The notes: generated by a model from the letters alone, not told the origin. A stretch of 64,000 nucleotides of DNA from Allodiplogaster sudhausi (GCA_945643635.1 CALZFC010000252.1:186001-250000); one strand, 5' to 3'. Shown: positions 1-11,324, numbered from the stretch's first letter. Made by a program: numbers and translations.

Positions 1-582
1 TTTTTGAAGTGCTGCGATAAACAAGGAAATCATAAAGGCAATCCTCATACGTTGTTTAATACGAGCCAGTACAAGAATGAAGAGTGAAAGCGAACCCGAA
101 TCATGCGACTCATGTCGCCAGCCTCTGCCAGGTCGAGAACAATGTTCAGTTGGTTGTTGTCGATGAAGGAAGCGTAGTATCGGATGATGTTGACGTGGTC
201 GAGTTGGCGGAGGAGATCGATCTCTTTCATGCAATCCTCCCTTGCCTTGCTGTCCATCATCTCGAATACCTTCAATAGACATCTCTGCTTCCAGAAAAGA
301 ATGAATATTCACTTGTCCTGCCAATGCCAATAAACCAGAGGTCTTCGTTATACCTGAACTTTCTTCAAGGCGACGAATGCTCCAGGAGGGATGGAGGTCT
401 TCACGGGGTCGGATGGATCGGGAACGAAGCGAGCCCTATCAAAGGATTTCTCAATCAGCAATTTCACGAAATTATACATTACGACTATTAAATAGAAACC
501 TGAACACTTCTGAGAATTGTCCTTTCCCGATCCTCTTCTCGATATTAAACATTTCAAGTTTAAGTAGCATCTGGTCCTCCAT
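1..582 (-). CDS. NEK6/NEK7-type NIMA-related kinase, N-terminal part
   Basis: A mitotic serine/threonine kinase of the NEK6/7 branch, cut by the window edge. The proposed start at 580-582 begins MEDQMLLKLEMFNIEKRIG, followed by the glycine-loop segment GKGQFSEVFR. The next exon (about 360-440) carries the VAIK-equivalent lysine in ALKKVQ. The third (about 45-265) reads FEMMDSKAREDC, then KEIDLLRQLDHVNIIRYYAS and NIVLDLAEAGDMSRMI, which closely follows the NEK7 alphaC helix and hinge. Only the N-lobe is present. Relative to human NEK7 there is a longer proline-containing loop (VPDPSDPVKTSIPPG) between the glycine loop and the lysine strand. An acceptor-like TTCCAG lies just before the start, so an upstream non-coding exon is likely. 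Family assignment is firm; NEK6 and NEK7 cannot be told apart. Confidence 0.88.
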
Positions 583-1647
583 ACTTATCTGGAATATAAG
601 AAGAAATAGCATCCCGAACGGCAAAAATGATATATGCGAATTTAAGGAGTATCTCATATCACTTCTGAATAGGCTTTTATGCAACATAACATTAGAGCAC
701 AACAATGAAGAGAAATTCACAAAGAGTGTGCATAGTTTCCAGAAAAATGCGTCAATTAAATATACATCCGCACATTGTAAGACATAATATGTAAGCCCTC
801 TTAGCAAGAATGGCGAAAAAAAGAAGGAAATAGAAACCACCTGACAATTCGACCAAACAGGTTGCACATGCAGCGCGCATTCAGTGACCCAAGAAAAAGT
901 AAAAAAATGAGGGTGAAGAAGGACAATGCGAATGATGCAGAGTGGAAGATAAAGATTGATAGGCGAGAGAATGGACAAATTGGAAGAACTAACCAAGAAG
1001 TATGCATGAAAGGGATATCGACTCGAGGGCGGGACTATCTCTCCCCTTCGCATGCGCATGGAGGTTCCATTCCAGTGTATAACAAGTGATCTTTCTAGGA
1101 ACGCAAGGAGGAATAGGGAAATGCCATGAAGTATGGCTTCGCCAGGTCAATTCTATCAGGCACTTGCATTCGTGCACGAATTTGAAAGAGTGCGCGAAGG
1201 GAATGTACATGAGAGGAGTTGACTAGGAGAAAGGAAACGAGTGATGAACCATTTTGGAAGAGAGACCGACAGAGAAAGAAAAGAAAAAGAGAACGAGAGA
1301 GAGAAAGAGAGAGAGAGAAAGAGAGAGAGAGAAAAAGAGAGAGAGAGAGCGCGGGCGAGAGAGATAGAAAATGCGTGTGGTAATGTGTCGCAGCCCTAGG
1401 CACTCGCCCTCTTCCTTTCCAACTTGCTCTCTCCTTTGAACGTAGCTATGACTACCATAGCAATTCGCATAGGAAAAGAAGCAGAAGAGACCGAGGCACA
1501 GCGAGGGATGTCATTCTATGCACAATTCTCCGTTCTGGTTCCTAACTTCCCAGCTGATCGGATAGTTTGCGAATTGATTAGCCATGATCGACTGACCCGA
1601 AGAGTGAAGGAGATAAACGAGAGATAAAAGAGAGCGAGCCTCTTCAT
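583..1647. other. Intergenic: NEK 5' flank / HAP40 3' flank
   Basis: No convincing coding exon. It probably holds the NEK promoter and a 5' untranslated exon. A purine tract, mostly (GA)n, runs at about 1262-1370. The overlapping open frames translate to Ser/Leu repeats and are microsatellite artefacts. Confidence 0.5.
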
Positions 1648-3374
1648 TCATTCCCTGAGCAGAGTGTCAATCAGAAGGAGGGAGAACGGCGGAATCAATC
1701 GGCGGTTGGCAGATAGAGCCAAGAGCTTCTCCGCCTTTTCTATCTCATGGCGAGAGAAGAGAAGAAGGAGCGACTTGACCAGGACGAAGGAGTCAAAGTG
1801 AAGACAAGAATCACTGGGGGCCTTCCAAGTCTCCACGCTCACTCCTTCGTTCTGGAATGGAATCGCATCACAAAGATAAGCAAGTTTAAAAAGAGAAGAC
1901 AGACCTCTTCGACCGCCTTCTCCATCAAGGTACTGTACATTCGACAGATCAGCTTATGGCGGCCAACCAGTGAAGATTGCTTCAAATAATAGTATTACCA
2001 ATTGATCTCAACATAAAACTATTACAAGTTTAAGATTAAATTTTCAACTGACCGAAGCAATCTGAAGGAGACTTCCGTTCAGCTTCACAAGAAGAAATGC
2101 AGCTGATATTTCGCATTCACGAAGAAGTTTCTCGCATAAGCCGGATCTCAAGTAAAGATGGGCAATGAAGAGAAAGAAGTTAGGGGAAGAGAACTGATTG
2201 AAAGTGCTTTTGTAGCAGGCGATGCAGAGATCGTCCATTCGGGAGAGAAGAGGACCCCATCGCTTCTCTGCCACGAGCAGACGGCAGAGACGCAGAGTAG
2301 CTGCTGACTGAAGATACAACTCGCCTTCCAGTAGACGAATCGCTGCAATCACAAGGATTGGGAATGAAAGAGGAAGAAGAGCGAACAGGAATGGACCTTT
2401 CTCCAAGAATGCGCCATAAGTGACTCTCTGATGTCTCCAGCGCTCGCAGGCAGTCGCTGCTTCCAATGCAACCACTCCCGCCAACTTCATACCCTCAAAA
2501 AAAATTCTCGGATAATTCGGAAAGCGGGAAATTCATTCTCACAACAACCACTAGTTTAATTTCTTAGGAAATGTCAACTAAAATAACAATAACCTTCAGT
2601 TCCATGGCCAGCTGAATAGCTTTATTGTAGAAATTCTCAACATCGACGGCATATTCAACGGGAACTGAAACGGTGCTAAATAGAGATCTCACAAGAATGA
2701 TCTTGGTTCTCTTTCTTTAAGAGAGGTAAACACGAAACTTCAACAAAACCGTGAAGTATTTTCTATATTGGATAAGATAAAACTGACGAGTATCATCCTC
2801 GACATCGGAATCGTCTTGTGACAGAGCTGCCAGTTGAGCAGCCAGCAATCGCTCTTTCCTCTCTTCGTTTGCTTCCTCCGCCGGCCGCGACGCCTTTGCA
2901 CGACGCGTCGCGTGTGCATCTGCCAACTCTCTCATCAGAAGAGCAGCGTGCTCGTCCATCGAAGAATCTCTGAGAAAACAGTTCCCTGACAAAGTCAAAT
3001 TTTTATACGTTATTAATATTTAAAAAGTCCTCTTATAACTCATCAAAAAAGTGTAGGACAAAAATAAGCATTATGAATGATGGAGAGAGTAGTCTGAAGC
3101 GAGAAGAAACATTAAGCCAAGAGAACTGAATAGAAGCAAAAGGGTGAACAGCGCTACAATTTATAGAGCAAAGACATGAGTAAGAAAATAACTGAGAATG
3201 CAATAAAGAATTAATGCTTTTAAACCTCATCTCCGTAGCCAGAGAACGGAGGAAATCCTTCAATTCAGGCAATTCAAGTCGGTCTCGGCCAATCCGAATT
3301 TTCTTCCGTGAAGACTCAACGACTTCTCGGTACGCACTCCACGGATCCCTCGACATCTTCCTTGAATGTGGCAT
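1648..3374 (-). CDS. HAP40 / F8A (40-kDa huntingtin-associated protein) homolog
   Basis: A helical-repeat protein that in animals forms a stable complex with huntingtin. Assigned by segment-wise resemblance to human F8A1. The start (3374, or the in-frame ATG at 3356) gives SAYREVVESSRKKIRI, matching the N-terminal ARYRLVSNKLKKRF helix. An exon near 2600-2680 gives FYNKAIQLAMELK, equivalent to HFQRAAQLQL. Near 2110 LLRECEISAAFLLVKL matches the LVRCEVSRVLLLLL helix. The last exon (1648-1840) gives FVLVKSLLLLF and LLIDTLLRE-stop, matching the C-terminal helices. Five or six exons, and most of the junctions I checked keep phase. Differences are a charged segment near 2820-2960 (Arg/Ala/Glu-rich) and the lack of the proline linker of the vertebrate protein. 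The stop is TGA. Its start lies 180 bp from the MED22 stop, in tandem. Confidence 0.72.
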
Positions 3375-3554
3375 GCTGAGAAGATTGGTAGGAATTAGGC
3401 ACTAACAATTATCTTCATCGGGTAAGAAACCCTCGTAAAGGAAGGGGGAAAACACTTCTCGAACATTTTATTGGATGAGAAAACCACGACGCATTCCAAT
3501 AACTCAACGAAACAATGTACACTTTTTTTCATAAATAGTAAACAGTAAATATGG

Positions 3555-4460
3555 CTAAGGTCGAAGACAGTGGTTTTCGTGTAAATCCTTGTCGATATCA
3601 CCAACGACGTTGGTGATTTCTACCCGCAGAGCATTGTAGTGCTTCGCTTGTTCCTTCAATTGTAAGCTTTCGGGCTTGAACCTCGTTTGCAGAAAAAAGG
3701 TACTACTAAATAATATAAAAACCGTGCAATACTAGTTGGGAGACCGAATCTTTTTTTTTGCCATTCGAACCCAAATTTCCCATTGCCTAAACACCCCTTG
3801 CACGATTTGAGTTCGAATTGCAAAAAGAAAACGTTCTGCTTCACCACCCCTAGAATAGCGCCAAAAAGTTATTAGATAAAAAGAATGAAATGATCGATGA
3901 TTTGACCCGACCTTCATCCTTTCGTCACAAGTCTCCTCCGCAGATTGAATCGCTTCGGTCAGGAAGTTGAAATCGTGGAGAATCAGAAACTCCTTCAGAT
4001 CGGTCGTGAGCTTTAACAATTCATCGCAAGCCCGAACCTACAGATGTAAATATCATTAATTTCAAAAGACATGACCACAGCAAAGAGTTTAGATGCAAAC
4101 CATCAGTGCTGCTCGCGCTTCCATTTCATATTTCGTAGTCGACAGCTCGGCCATTCGACCACACGGATTCTTATGCGCCAAGTCATCGGGAGAGACCTTG
4201 AGAAGAAACGATTCAGTGAAATTCTCTAGAAGAGAGCGAGTTGAGAAAGAGGGCGAGCGAAAGAAGAGGGAGAATCTGCGAGTGGAAGAAGTACACAAAG
4301 CCGTTACCTTAGCAGCAGTCACGATGTTCGTGAAATTTTCGTGGATAGACTTGATGTTGTCGCGGAGACGTCGTTTGTATTCCTGGATGGTAAGGGCCTT
4401 CGAGGCCATTCCTCGTGAACCGGACGAAGACGACTTTCCTGCGCTCGATGACGCTTGCAT
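3555..4460 (-). CDS. MED22: Mediator complex subunit MED22 (Surfeit 5)
   Basis: A head-module subunit of Mediator, the bridge between transcription factors and RNA polymerase II. From the start at 4460, a Ser/Gly-rich N-terminus precedes LTIQEYKRRLRDNIKSIHEN and FTNIVTAAKV, which match human YNKRLKDDIKSIMDNFTEII. Next comes the KYEMEARAALMV segment (human NYEMHVRAANIV). After that, LLKLTTDLKEFLILHDFNF with the following EAIQSAEETCDERMK corresponds to LMKLVSDLKQFLILNDFPSV. The last exon ends LHENHCLRP-TAG. It lacks the longer Ser/Pro tail of the vertebrate long isoform. The last intron (about 3666-3911) carries a degenerate inverted-repeat element and ends in AAG. It is transcribed divergently from PARL. 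Confidence 0.92.
3699..3862. mobile_element. Short inverted-repeat element in MED22 intron, related to the RINT1-intron element
   Basis: The right half runs GCCTAAACACCCC, TGCACGATTT, then a poly-purine stretch, CACCCCTA and GAATAGCGCC. It follows, block for block, the right end of the 541-bp element at 47374-47914. The left half has GGTACTAC and CTAGTTGGGAG at matching spacing. At 164 bp it looks internally deleted. Flanks are A-rich (AGAAAAAA / AAAAAGTT), so no clean target duplication can be claimed. Confidence 0.5.
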
Positions 4461-4879
4461 GCTTTGTCCTTCTGCAAAAGTTTATTCAGTCACGAATTCA
4501 ACGAAAGATTCATTCATATTTAACCACGGTCAGTGGATATGTAAAAATTTATAGGATAGCAAAACAAAGGAAGACAATAATGGCGGAGTTTCAGAAAGCA
4601 AAAAAAAGAATAGAACCTAACGGCAAATGATTCGAGCAGTGTAATTTTGGTGTGTACGCAATCCTTTGAAAGGTTTTCGACATTTGGAATAAAACTGTTC
4701 TATCTGTGATTTGTAAAATCTCGCAATGTTTGAATTTCACAAATACACTAAATTATTGCCCTATTTACTTAACTAACTTTTTTCTCATAAAAGTTTGTTA
4801 TCCTCGATGCGTTGAAGTTTTGCGATCTTGCTAGTTGAGTACTAAGAGAGCACTTTCATGTGCTTTTGTCTGGACACCA
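4461..4879. promoter_or_regulatory. Shared divergent promoter region MED22 / PARL
   Basis: The 419 bp between two divergent start codons must hold both promoters and 5' UTRs. The sequence is AT-rich without a CT/GA tract. No clear TATA box was picked out. The role is inferred only from gene arrangement. Confidence 0.5.
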
Positions 4880-6634
4880 ATGGTTCTGTCGTCCACGATG
4901 AAATGCTGGTTCTTGTTTAGACTCGGCATGCTAGTGCTGCGACCCACTCTATCGTGGGTCCAGGGCACTGCAGTCCTGTTTGGCAGTGCTTCTCGATTGC
5001 TGAGCCGAGATGTCGGGAGATTGAATCGCTTCTCCCGTGACAGCCTTCGAAGCAGACTCCACCGACAGGTTTGATGACTAAGGAATTCGAGGGGTTATAC
5101 GAAATTGTGAGCTATCTCGCCTTGTTTTAAGGAATTGAAGGAGATTGTGAAGACTGAAACTCAGCAACCGAAACACCAAGACGGCTTTATTGGAAAGGAT
5201 TCTATCCCAGTTCGGCCTATGACTGATATTCTGAAGGCGCTGGGTTTCACTGTTGGAGTTAGTCACTTTCTGATTACGAAGTTTCGTGATTTCCTTGAGA
5301 ACTGTGGATGTTGAGGTTGGTTTCACTGCGTTCACTGTTGCTTCGGTTTCTGATTACGAACGACTGAAGAAAGTGCACAAGGACTTCTTGAGTGCCACTT
5401 CATTCCTATTCAATCGACCACCGTATGTTTTCAGTTTGAGTTCCGTATTGGAGGAATTTTTGCTGGTCCATGTGCCATTATTTCTTTCGATTAATATACC
5501 GTCAATAGAGTCACTTTACATTCCCTGAATAGTTCAGTTTACCTTGAAGCATTGCAAAGCCCGAGCATCGCCAGCCATCCCACGGGGAATTGTGTGCCTT
5601 GGGTCTGCTGGTTGTCAACGCGGCCGTGACTCTTCTCTGGCGAGTTCGTCCTCTCCAGCCCATGATGTGGAGATACTTCAGCAACAGCTTCGCCTCCAGT
5701 CAGAACCCCCCCCCCCCCCTCATGAGATGAGTTATCACTCCTTCCCTTCAGAGTCCTTGTGTTCCCCGATGTTCCTGAGTGTCTTCTCCCACTCTTCTGT
5801 CATTCATCTCGCCCTGAACATGTACGTTCTCTACACGTTCGCCCATGTCTCCATCGACAAGTTCTTCGGCATTGATCAGGTTTGTAGTCTTTTTGTTTTT
5901 CTGTAGGGTTCCTGAACTGGTCAGTTGTGCGTGAATGTTGCATTGATTATCTGTTCTTCCTGTCTTTCATTTCTCTTCGTGTAGTTCCTTGCCTTCTACG
6001 CCACTGCGGGAGTCTTCTCTTCCCTCGCGAGTCTTCTTCACAAAGCAACCTATCGCTTGCCCATTCGCGCTCTCGGGGCTGTCAGTTCTCTTTGTTCTCT
6101 TCAACTGTTCCGGTCTTTCATGACAAATGTTTAATTGCCACAAGGAAATGGATTGATTAAGAGTGGCGCGATTCTTGCCCTTCTCATGTACACTTGCTGC
6201 AAGATTCCTGATGCTCGTCTGATGATTGTATTTATTCCCTGGTTTGAGTTCTCTGCTGAAGCTGCCGTTAGTCTTCTCTTAATTCTGCTTCCTTTTCCTT
6301 CCTCAAGTCTCTTTCTCTTAGGTTATCGGCATTGTAATGTTCGATTTGGTCGGACTTCTCTTCCGTTTCAAACTCTTTGATCATGCGGCTCATCTCGGTG
6401 GTTCCTTCTTCGGAATGTTTGTTTCCCTCCTTCCTCGGTATTCTTGCATTGTTAAATAGCAAGCTGCTCACATCTACTTACATTTTTTATACGGAGGAAA
6501 GGCTGAGCAAACTGCCAGAGATATGTTGAAATGCCCTGATGGATTGCAGTGCGTACGCTCTGTGGGGAGAGGAGCTTCTCTGGAAGAGATACCGCCATTC
6601 GGTTACTCAGTGGTGGAAGAACTTAAGCGAGTGA
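4880..6634 (+). CDS. PARL: Mitochondrial rhomboid protease PARL
   Basis: An intramembrane serine protease of the inner mitochondrial membrane that cleaves PINK1-type substrates. The first exon (ATG 4880, MVLSSTMKCWFLF, then Arg/Leu/Ser-rich with no acids until RDVGRL) looks like a mitochondrial presequence. LGFT joins VGFTAFTVAS and YERLKK, as in human FFTVGFTG. Then WRVRPLQPMMWRYFSNSFAS joins KSLCSPMFLSVFSHSSVIHL and NMYVLYTF, the conserved rhomboid core. The catalytic serine is restored by splicing (LGA joined to SGAILALLMYTCCKIP), and the catalytic histidine lies in DHAAHLGG near 6385. It ends YRHSVTQWWKNLSE-TGA. Introns are 50-80 bp. One of about 52 bp contains a run of 14 C (5706-5719), and one must end in GAG. 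All residues expected of an active enzyme are present. Confidence 0.93.
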
Positions 6635-7423
6635 AGCTCGACTGTCTCTTTTCTTGCCTGTCCTGAAGTTTAGGTTTTTCTTTGTTCTGCCTTTTCTATC
6701 TGTTCAAGCGGCTATTTTTGAGATTTTCTCAACTTACTCGGTGCAAACGTCAATTTTGGTATCTCGTGATGAGTGGAGTTTCGTGATTACTAGGCACTTT
6801 CTTTATGTACGTGCTTAAACATTTGGCACATTTTTCTTTCGTTCTAACCCCTCTCCACTCTGCCCTTTCTCTGTTTCTCTCCGCTCTCTTCTCTTCGTGT
6901 ACTCTTTAGCACACTCTCAGTTATCTCTCAGCAGTGTGATGGGAGCCTTGTATTCTTGGAGAGAAGAATAGAAAGTGTAGAGAACATTGATGTCGCGATC
7001 AATCGCGTACTTTTATCATTCACAGCACATGGGATAGTCTCCACTGCAACAATACGAGGTATATTTCTAAGGCTGTCAGCCTGTCGTCCTTTCTTTTCAT
7101 TTACTTTCGCAATTAATAAATGTTGATTGCCTATTCTCGAACTATATTATTTGACGACATCGGGTTCACTCAGCCAATTTATCCTGTTCATTTTTATTTT
7201 TAACTTGTGAGAGGAGAAAAGAGTCTTTCCATAAGTAATTAAACAGCAGGCGGCAAAAAGAAGGAGAGTGGATGAAAGAGAAATGAAGAGTGAGAAAGAA
7301 GCAGAGAAATGACTAGAGAACAGAAGAGTGAGAAAGAAGTGTGAAAAAGAGTTGTCTATTGGCATGGATTGGTTAGTGGGTTGTGCATGGCCCCGTTGAG
7401 GTGAAGATTCTTGCTTAGGAAGA
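6635..7423. other. PARL 3' flank / ACOT8 5' flank
   Basis: T-rich 3' UTR-like sequence with an AATAAA (7112-7117, TTAATAAATG) some 480 bp past the stop, which could serve as the PARL polyadenylation signal. No exon recognised. A purine-rich stretch (7250-7350) precedes the ACOT8 start. Confidence 0.4.
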
Positions 7424-8530
7424 ATGGAAGCTTCACCGACGACTTCGAATGGACTCTGTCGACAGATGACAGAGGAAGATGACGAGAACTTGGATCTTCT
7501 CAACACTTTCCTCAAACTCGAAGAGATCGATTCCGACCTTTACAAGTTGGTATTTTACGATTTTTTTTTTCAGTTTGATCTTTACGAATAAGACTCGTCG
7601 ATTAAGACCTTAATCTAGGTCGACTCACCAGCTTCGCGGCAGAAAGTGTTACAACCGAGTCTACGGAGGGCAGGTTTGTCACCATTACATCTTGTATTGA
7701 CCACCTCCACGCGGAATCTAACACTATCGATAATAGAACTAACTAATTGTTTGAGGTGGTTGGGCAAGCACTCATGGCTGCTCAGAGAACTGTTGAGCCG
7801 CATTTCCATGCCCACTAACTCCATTCCTACTTTCTCAAGGAAGGTTCGTTTTTTCTGAAATTCGTTTTGTCTACTCTTTTTTTTACTAAATAAAACAAAT
7901 AGATAATGAGTACATAAATATACTTGTGTCTGGAACTGGAATGAATTGCAGCGGACGCGGAACGGCCTCTCGTGTACGAAGTGGTGCGAATCCGAGACGG
8001 TCGCTCCTTCGCCACTCGCCTGGTACGGGCCAAGCAGAGCGGAGTCGCCGTGTTCTCCACTTCCATCTCATATCAGAGGGATGAGGTCGGGATATCTCTT
8101 TCTCTCTTTTCTGTTCTCTCTTCTTCCCTCCTCTCTTCTACTTTCCTCGTTTCCCTCTTTCACATTTTCCTCTATTTTCTGTTCTCTCCTTTCCTTCTTC
8201 CTTTCCCTCTTCTCCCTTTCTCTCTTTTCTTTTTCTCTCCTCCCTCTCTATTCATCTCCAATGTCTCAGAAGGACTCAATCTCTCACCAAGCATCCATCC
8301 CAGATGTTCCGCCACCGGAGGAATGTGAAGATGCAACGAGATTCCTTAAGAGGTCTATAAATAGTTTCAATTATGTATAGACAATATTAATCTCTAAATG
8401 CTCAATAATGTAGCTGTTGATTTGACTGAAGGCTGCTGAAGGACCCTTCGACAGTGTCCGCGGAAGGACAGCGTGCAGCTCTCGCCTACCAGCAGGTCAG
8501 CATCTTTTTGGGCTTCATTTCTTTTTTTTT

Positions 8531-8573
<43 letters not shown>

Positions 8574-8744
8574 TAGGAAGAATAAATAAAGATGTTGTGT
8601 ACATTGAAGGTGCTTGACTTCCCTCGAACCTTCCAAATTCGTTTCGTCACTCCAACCAAGTACATCAAGATGCCGTTGAATGAGCCACTTAAGTTTACTT
8701 GCTGGGTCAAGAACAACACTATCATCGGTTCGCGTCTCTCCCAC

Positions 8745-8781
<37 letters not shown>

Positions 8782-9263
8782 GGGGAGGACGAGCACCTGC
8801 ACCACTGCGTGGCTGCCTTCATCTCGGACATCACCCCGATCGGAACTCCTCTGGGTGCGCACGCAGCCGCCGGCTTCAAGTCAGCCTTCTTCTCTTTCAT
8901 TTCCCTTTCTATTTCTCTCCTTTCTTATATGCTGTGTTCGTTTTTCCTTTCTCGCTTTCTTTGGATATAATTGTGGTGAATAGAAATGATTTTGCATTGT
9001 CCAGACTGGGGATGGCGGCCTCCCTCGACCACTCCATGTGGATTCATCGTCACGATTTCCGAATTGACAACGATTGGGTACTGTACGAGACGGAGAGTAC
9101 GGTGGCTGGTTAGTCCCTCCCCTCTTCCCCCTTCTCTCATTGTTAATTCTCTTCTATAGCCGGGAGCCGGGCTCTAATCCACGGGAAGATGTGGACGAGG
9201 GACGGCCTCCTTGTCATCTCTTCCTCACAAGAAATACTCATCCGCGGTCAACGACCCGAGTGA
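7424..9263 (+). CDS. ACOT8: Acyl-CoA thioesterase 8 (peroxisomal), with one in-frame stop
   Basis: A double-hotdog thioesterase of the TesB family that hydrolyses acyl-CoAs in peroxisomes. From the ATG at 7424, the N-terminus is acidic. Exon 2 gives RGRKCYNRVYGGQ and exon 3 VVGQALMAAQRTVEPHFHAH, then TAA (7816-7818), then LHSYFLKE. Human ACOT8 has a serine at the stop position (HVHSLHCYF). Downstream exons are clean: ADAERPLVYEVV, SIPDVPPPEECEDATRF, HHCVAAFISDI, SLDHSMWIH and SRALIHGKMWTRDGLLV, ending GQRPE-TGA. The Asp and Ser of SLDHSMW lie where the TesB-type active site is expected. There is no clear C-terminal SKL peroxisomal signal (the end is RPE). The single nonsense codon is the only lesion seen, so this is either a gene with a sequencing error or rare allele, or a very young pseudogene. 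One intron ends with a CT tract merging into the acceptor. Confidence 0.9.
7816..7818 (+). other. In-frame TAA within conserved ACOT8 motif
   Basis: The codons before (GCC CAC) and after (CTC CAT TCC TAC) are in the family frame, and the stop replaces the serine of the HSLH motif. One substitution (TCA to TAA) would explain it. Confidence 0.85.
8534..8571. repeat. (TA)n microsatellite in ACOT8 intron
   Basis: Uninterrupted alternating AT run of about 38 bp inside an ACOT8 intron, before the exon starting VLDFPRTF. Confidence 0.95.
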
Positions 9264-10239
9264 GGGACCCCTTTAGCCCTTTCGTCTTAGTTACTCCAAA
9301 TACTAGAATATTTATTTTATCTTTTCTAATTGCTAAATTGCCACAGCTTTTATCGCATACATAGGAGAGATGTCTGTTCTATATTATAGGAAGTATACGC
9401 AAAGAGAGTTTTCATAGCTTTTCATGCATTGTTAGAGCTGAAATGTCAAACAACAACGAGTGTTGAGGACGATAATGTACACGAACAAAGTGTAAGACGG
9501 TAAAATTATCTTTTATGAATTCTCTGCAATTATTCATTGCGAGTGAATATGTATAGCAGCGGGACAACACAAAATACGTAAGACATTGCACCAGCAGGTT
9601 ACTGTAGACAGCACTGAAATAGGATGTCAAATGAATACTGATAGTACATGTTGAATGTACAGGAGCAAGGTATTTTGTTCTTGGAGACTACGATGTCATG
9701 ACCCGTAATGCAAACCCAGAAGGATGCAATGAGAAGCATTGAAAGGAGAGAAGCGAACAACGAGTCAAATAATCATTGCAAAACAAGCGTTCAACAAGGA
9801 AATGCAAGTGCCAGCGCTGCAAATTTTTGTTTGCATCGCCTCAAAAACGAGGCTAAAGAAGTAAAAAGTTAAAGATGTTATCCAAAAGTTCAGGATTTAA
9901 AAAAAAAAAACGAAAATCCCTTCGTCATCAAACTTAGCAAGGGAGCAAGCAACAACATCCTCACGAAATATGAGGAGAGCGAACCGGTAAGCGGGGAGAG
10001 GACCAGTGATAGACTGCCAGGCAGAGAATCAGGGGAGCAAGCGAGACACAGCCAGCGAGAGAGAGAGAGAAGAAATGAGGACCCACACTTGATGCTAACT
10101 TTGTAGATCTTTTTCCATTAGTGTTTGTTTGCTGGATCAGTGAGAGGAGAAAGAACATGCGAGAGAAAGTGTGGGTGAGAGAGCAAGGAAAAAAGGGGAG
10201 ATAGACAGAGAGGGAGAGACGAAAGGATAAGAAGAGATA
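9264..10239. other. Convergent 3' spacer between ACOT8 and the unidentified minus gene
   Basis: Contains the 3' UTRs of two convergently transcribed genes. AATATTTATTTTA at 9306 could be part of an ACOT8 polyadenylation region. No coding exon recognised. Confidence 0.4.
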
Positions 10240-11289
10240 TCAAATCTCAGTCTGCATGTAGGACTTGAGGCGATTGCTGGAGACGGAGGCGGTTCCGGTG
10301 CGGCTTCTCGGGGGAGAAGCGGGAGAGGAAGCGCCCCGTCCAGAGTCCACGTCACTTAGCTGAGCAGGCGAAATGGGAAATCAGCAACAATTATCAACCA
10401 TCAATCTTTTTTTACCATGTACTACTCTTATCTACCGTTATATATTGAGAGAGCGAATGAAATTCGAACCGAATCACTCGCTCTCTTCTTCTCGCCACTC
10501 GCAGAAGGAGCGGGGGTTGCTCGCATTGGAGACTGAGACCGAACAGAGAAGGCACACTCATCCAGGTGACAGGCCAGCAGATCACACATCTTCATTGAGT
10601 CAGACAACATACTGTCATACACCTGAATGAGGAGAGAGTGCGGGAGGAAGAGAGGAAGAGAGAGTGAAAGAGAGAGAGAGAGAGGAGAGAGAAAGAAAAA
10701 GGTGTATTATACTTAGAGAGAGCGGGAAATCAGAGAGAGGGAATATATACATAGAGTTGCAGAAAATAAGGGGAATAGTTGTGGTTACTCTCACCTCCTG
10801 GGGGTAGATGCAATCTTTGAGATTCTTAGTGGCAGAGGAGGGAACGGGCCTCGAGTTCTTCGGAATGGAGCGAGCAACCTTCGGCTGGTCATGGCCGATT
10901 GCTTGGAGAGCCTCGACCAGAGAGACCGGGTCTTCATCCACCGCTGTGTCCGCTGGCAGTGTCTGTGGATTCTTCTATTTAGAAGGACATCGAATCATTG
11001 GAGTTTTGGAGTTTTGGGCTTTTATTAACTTAGCAATTAGTAAGGACAACCTTGCTGAAGCGAAGGAAATCTGTGTGTGGGCGAGGTTTGCTTGTTGCAG
11101 ACGGAGGGGGTGTCTTACTGCGAGACTTTCCTCGCGATGCCTTTCCCGTCTTGGGGAGGCTGCTATCATCCATGCTCTCAAGCAGCATTGCTAACTAACT
11201 ACTAGCATTATTTCTTTCTATCTCTCTATCTCCCAATTTCTGTCTCTCTACCTCTATGTCTTCCCTCTCTCTCTTTCTCCGTCTCTCTC

Positions 11290-11324
<35 letters not shown>

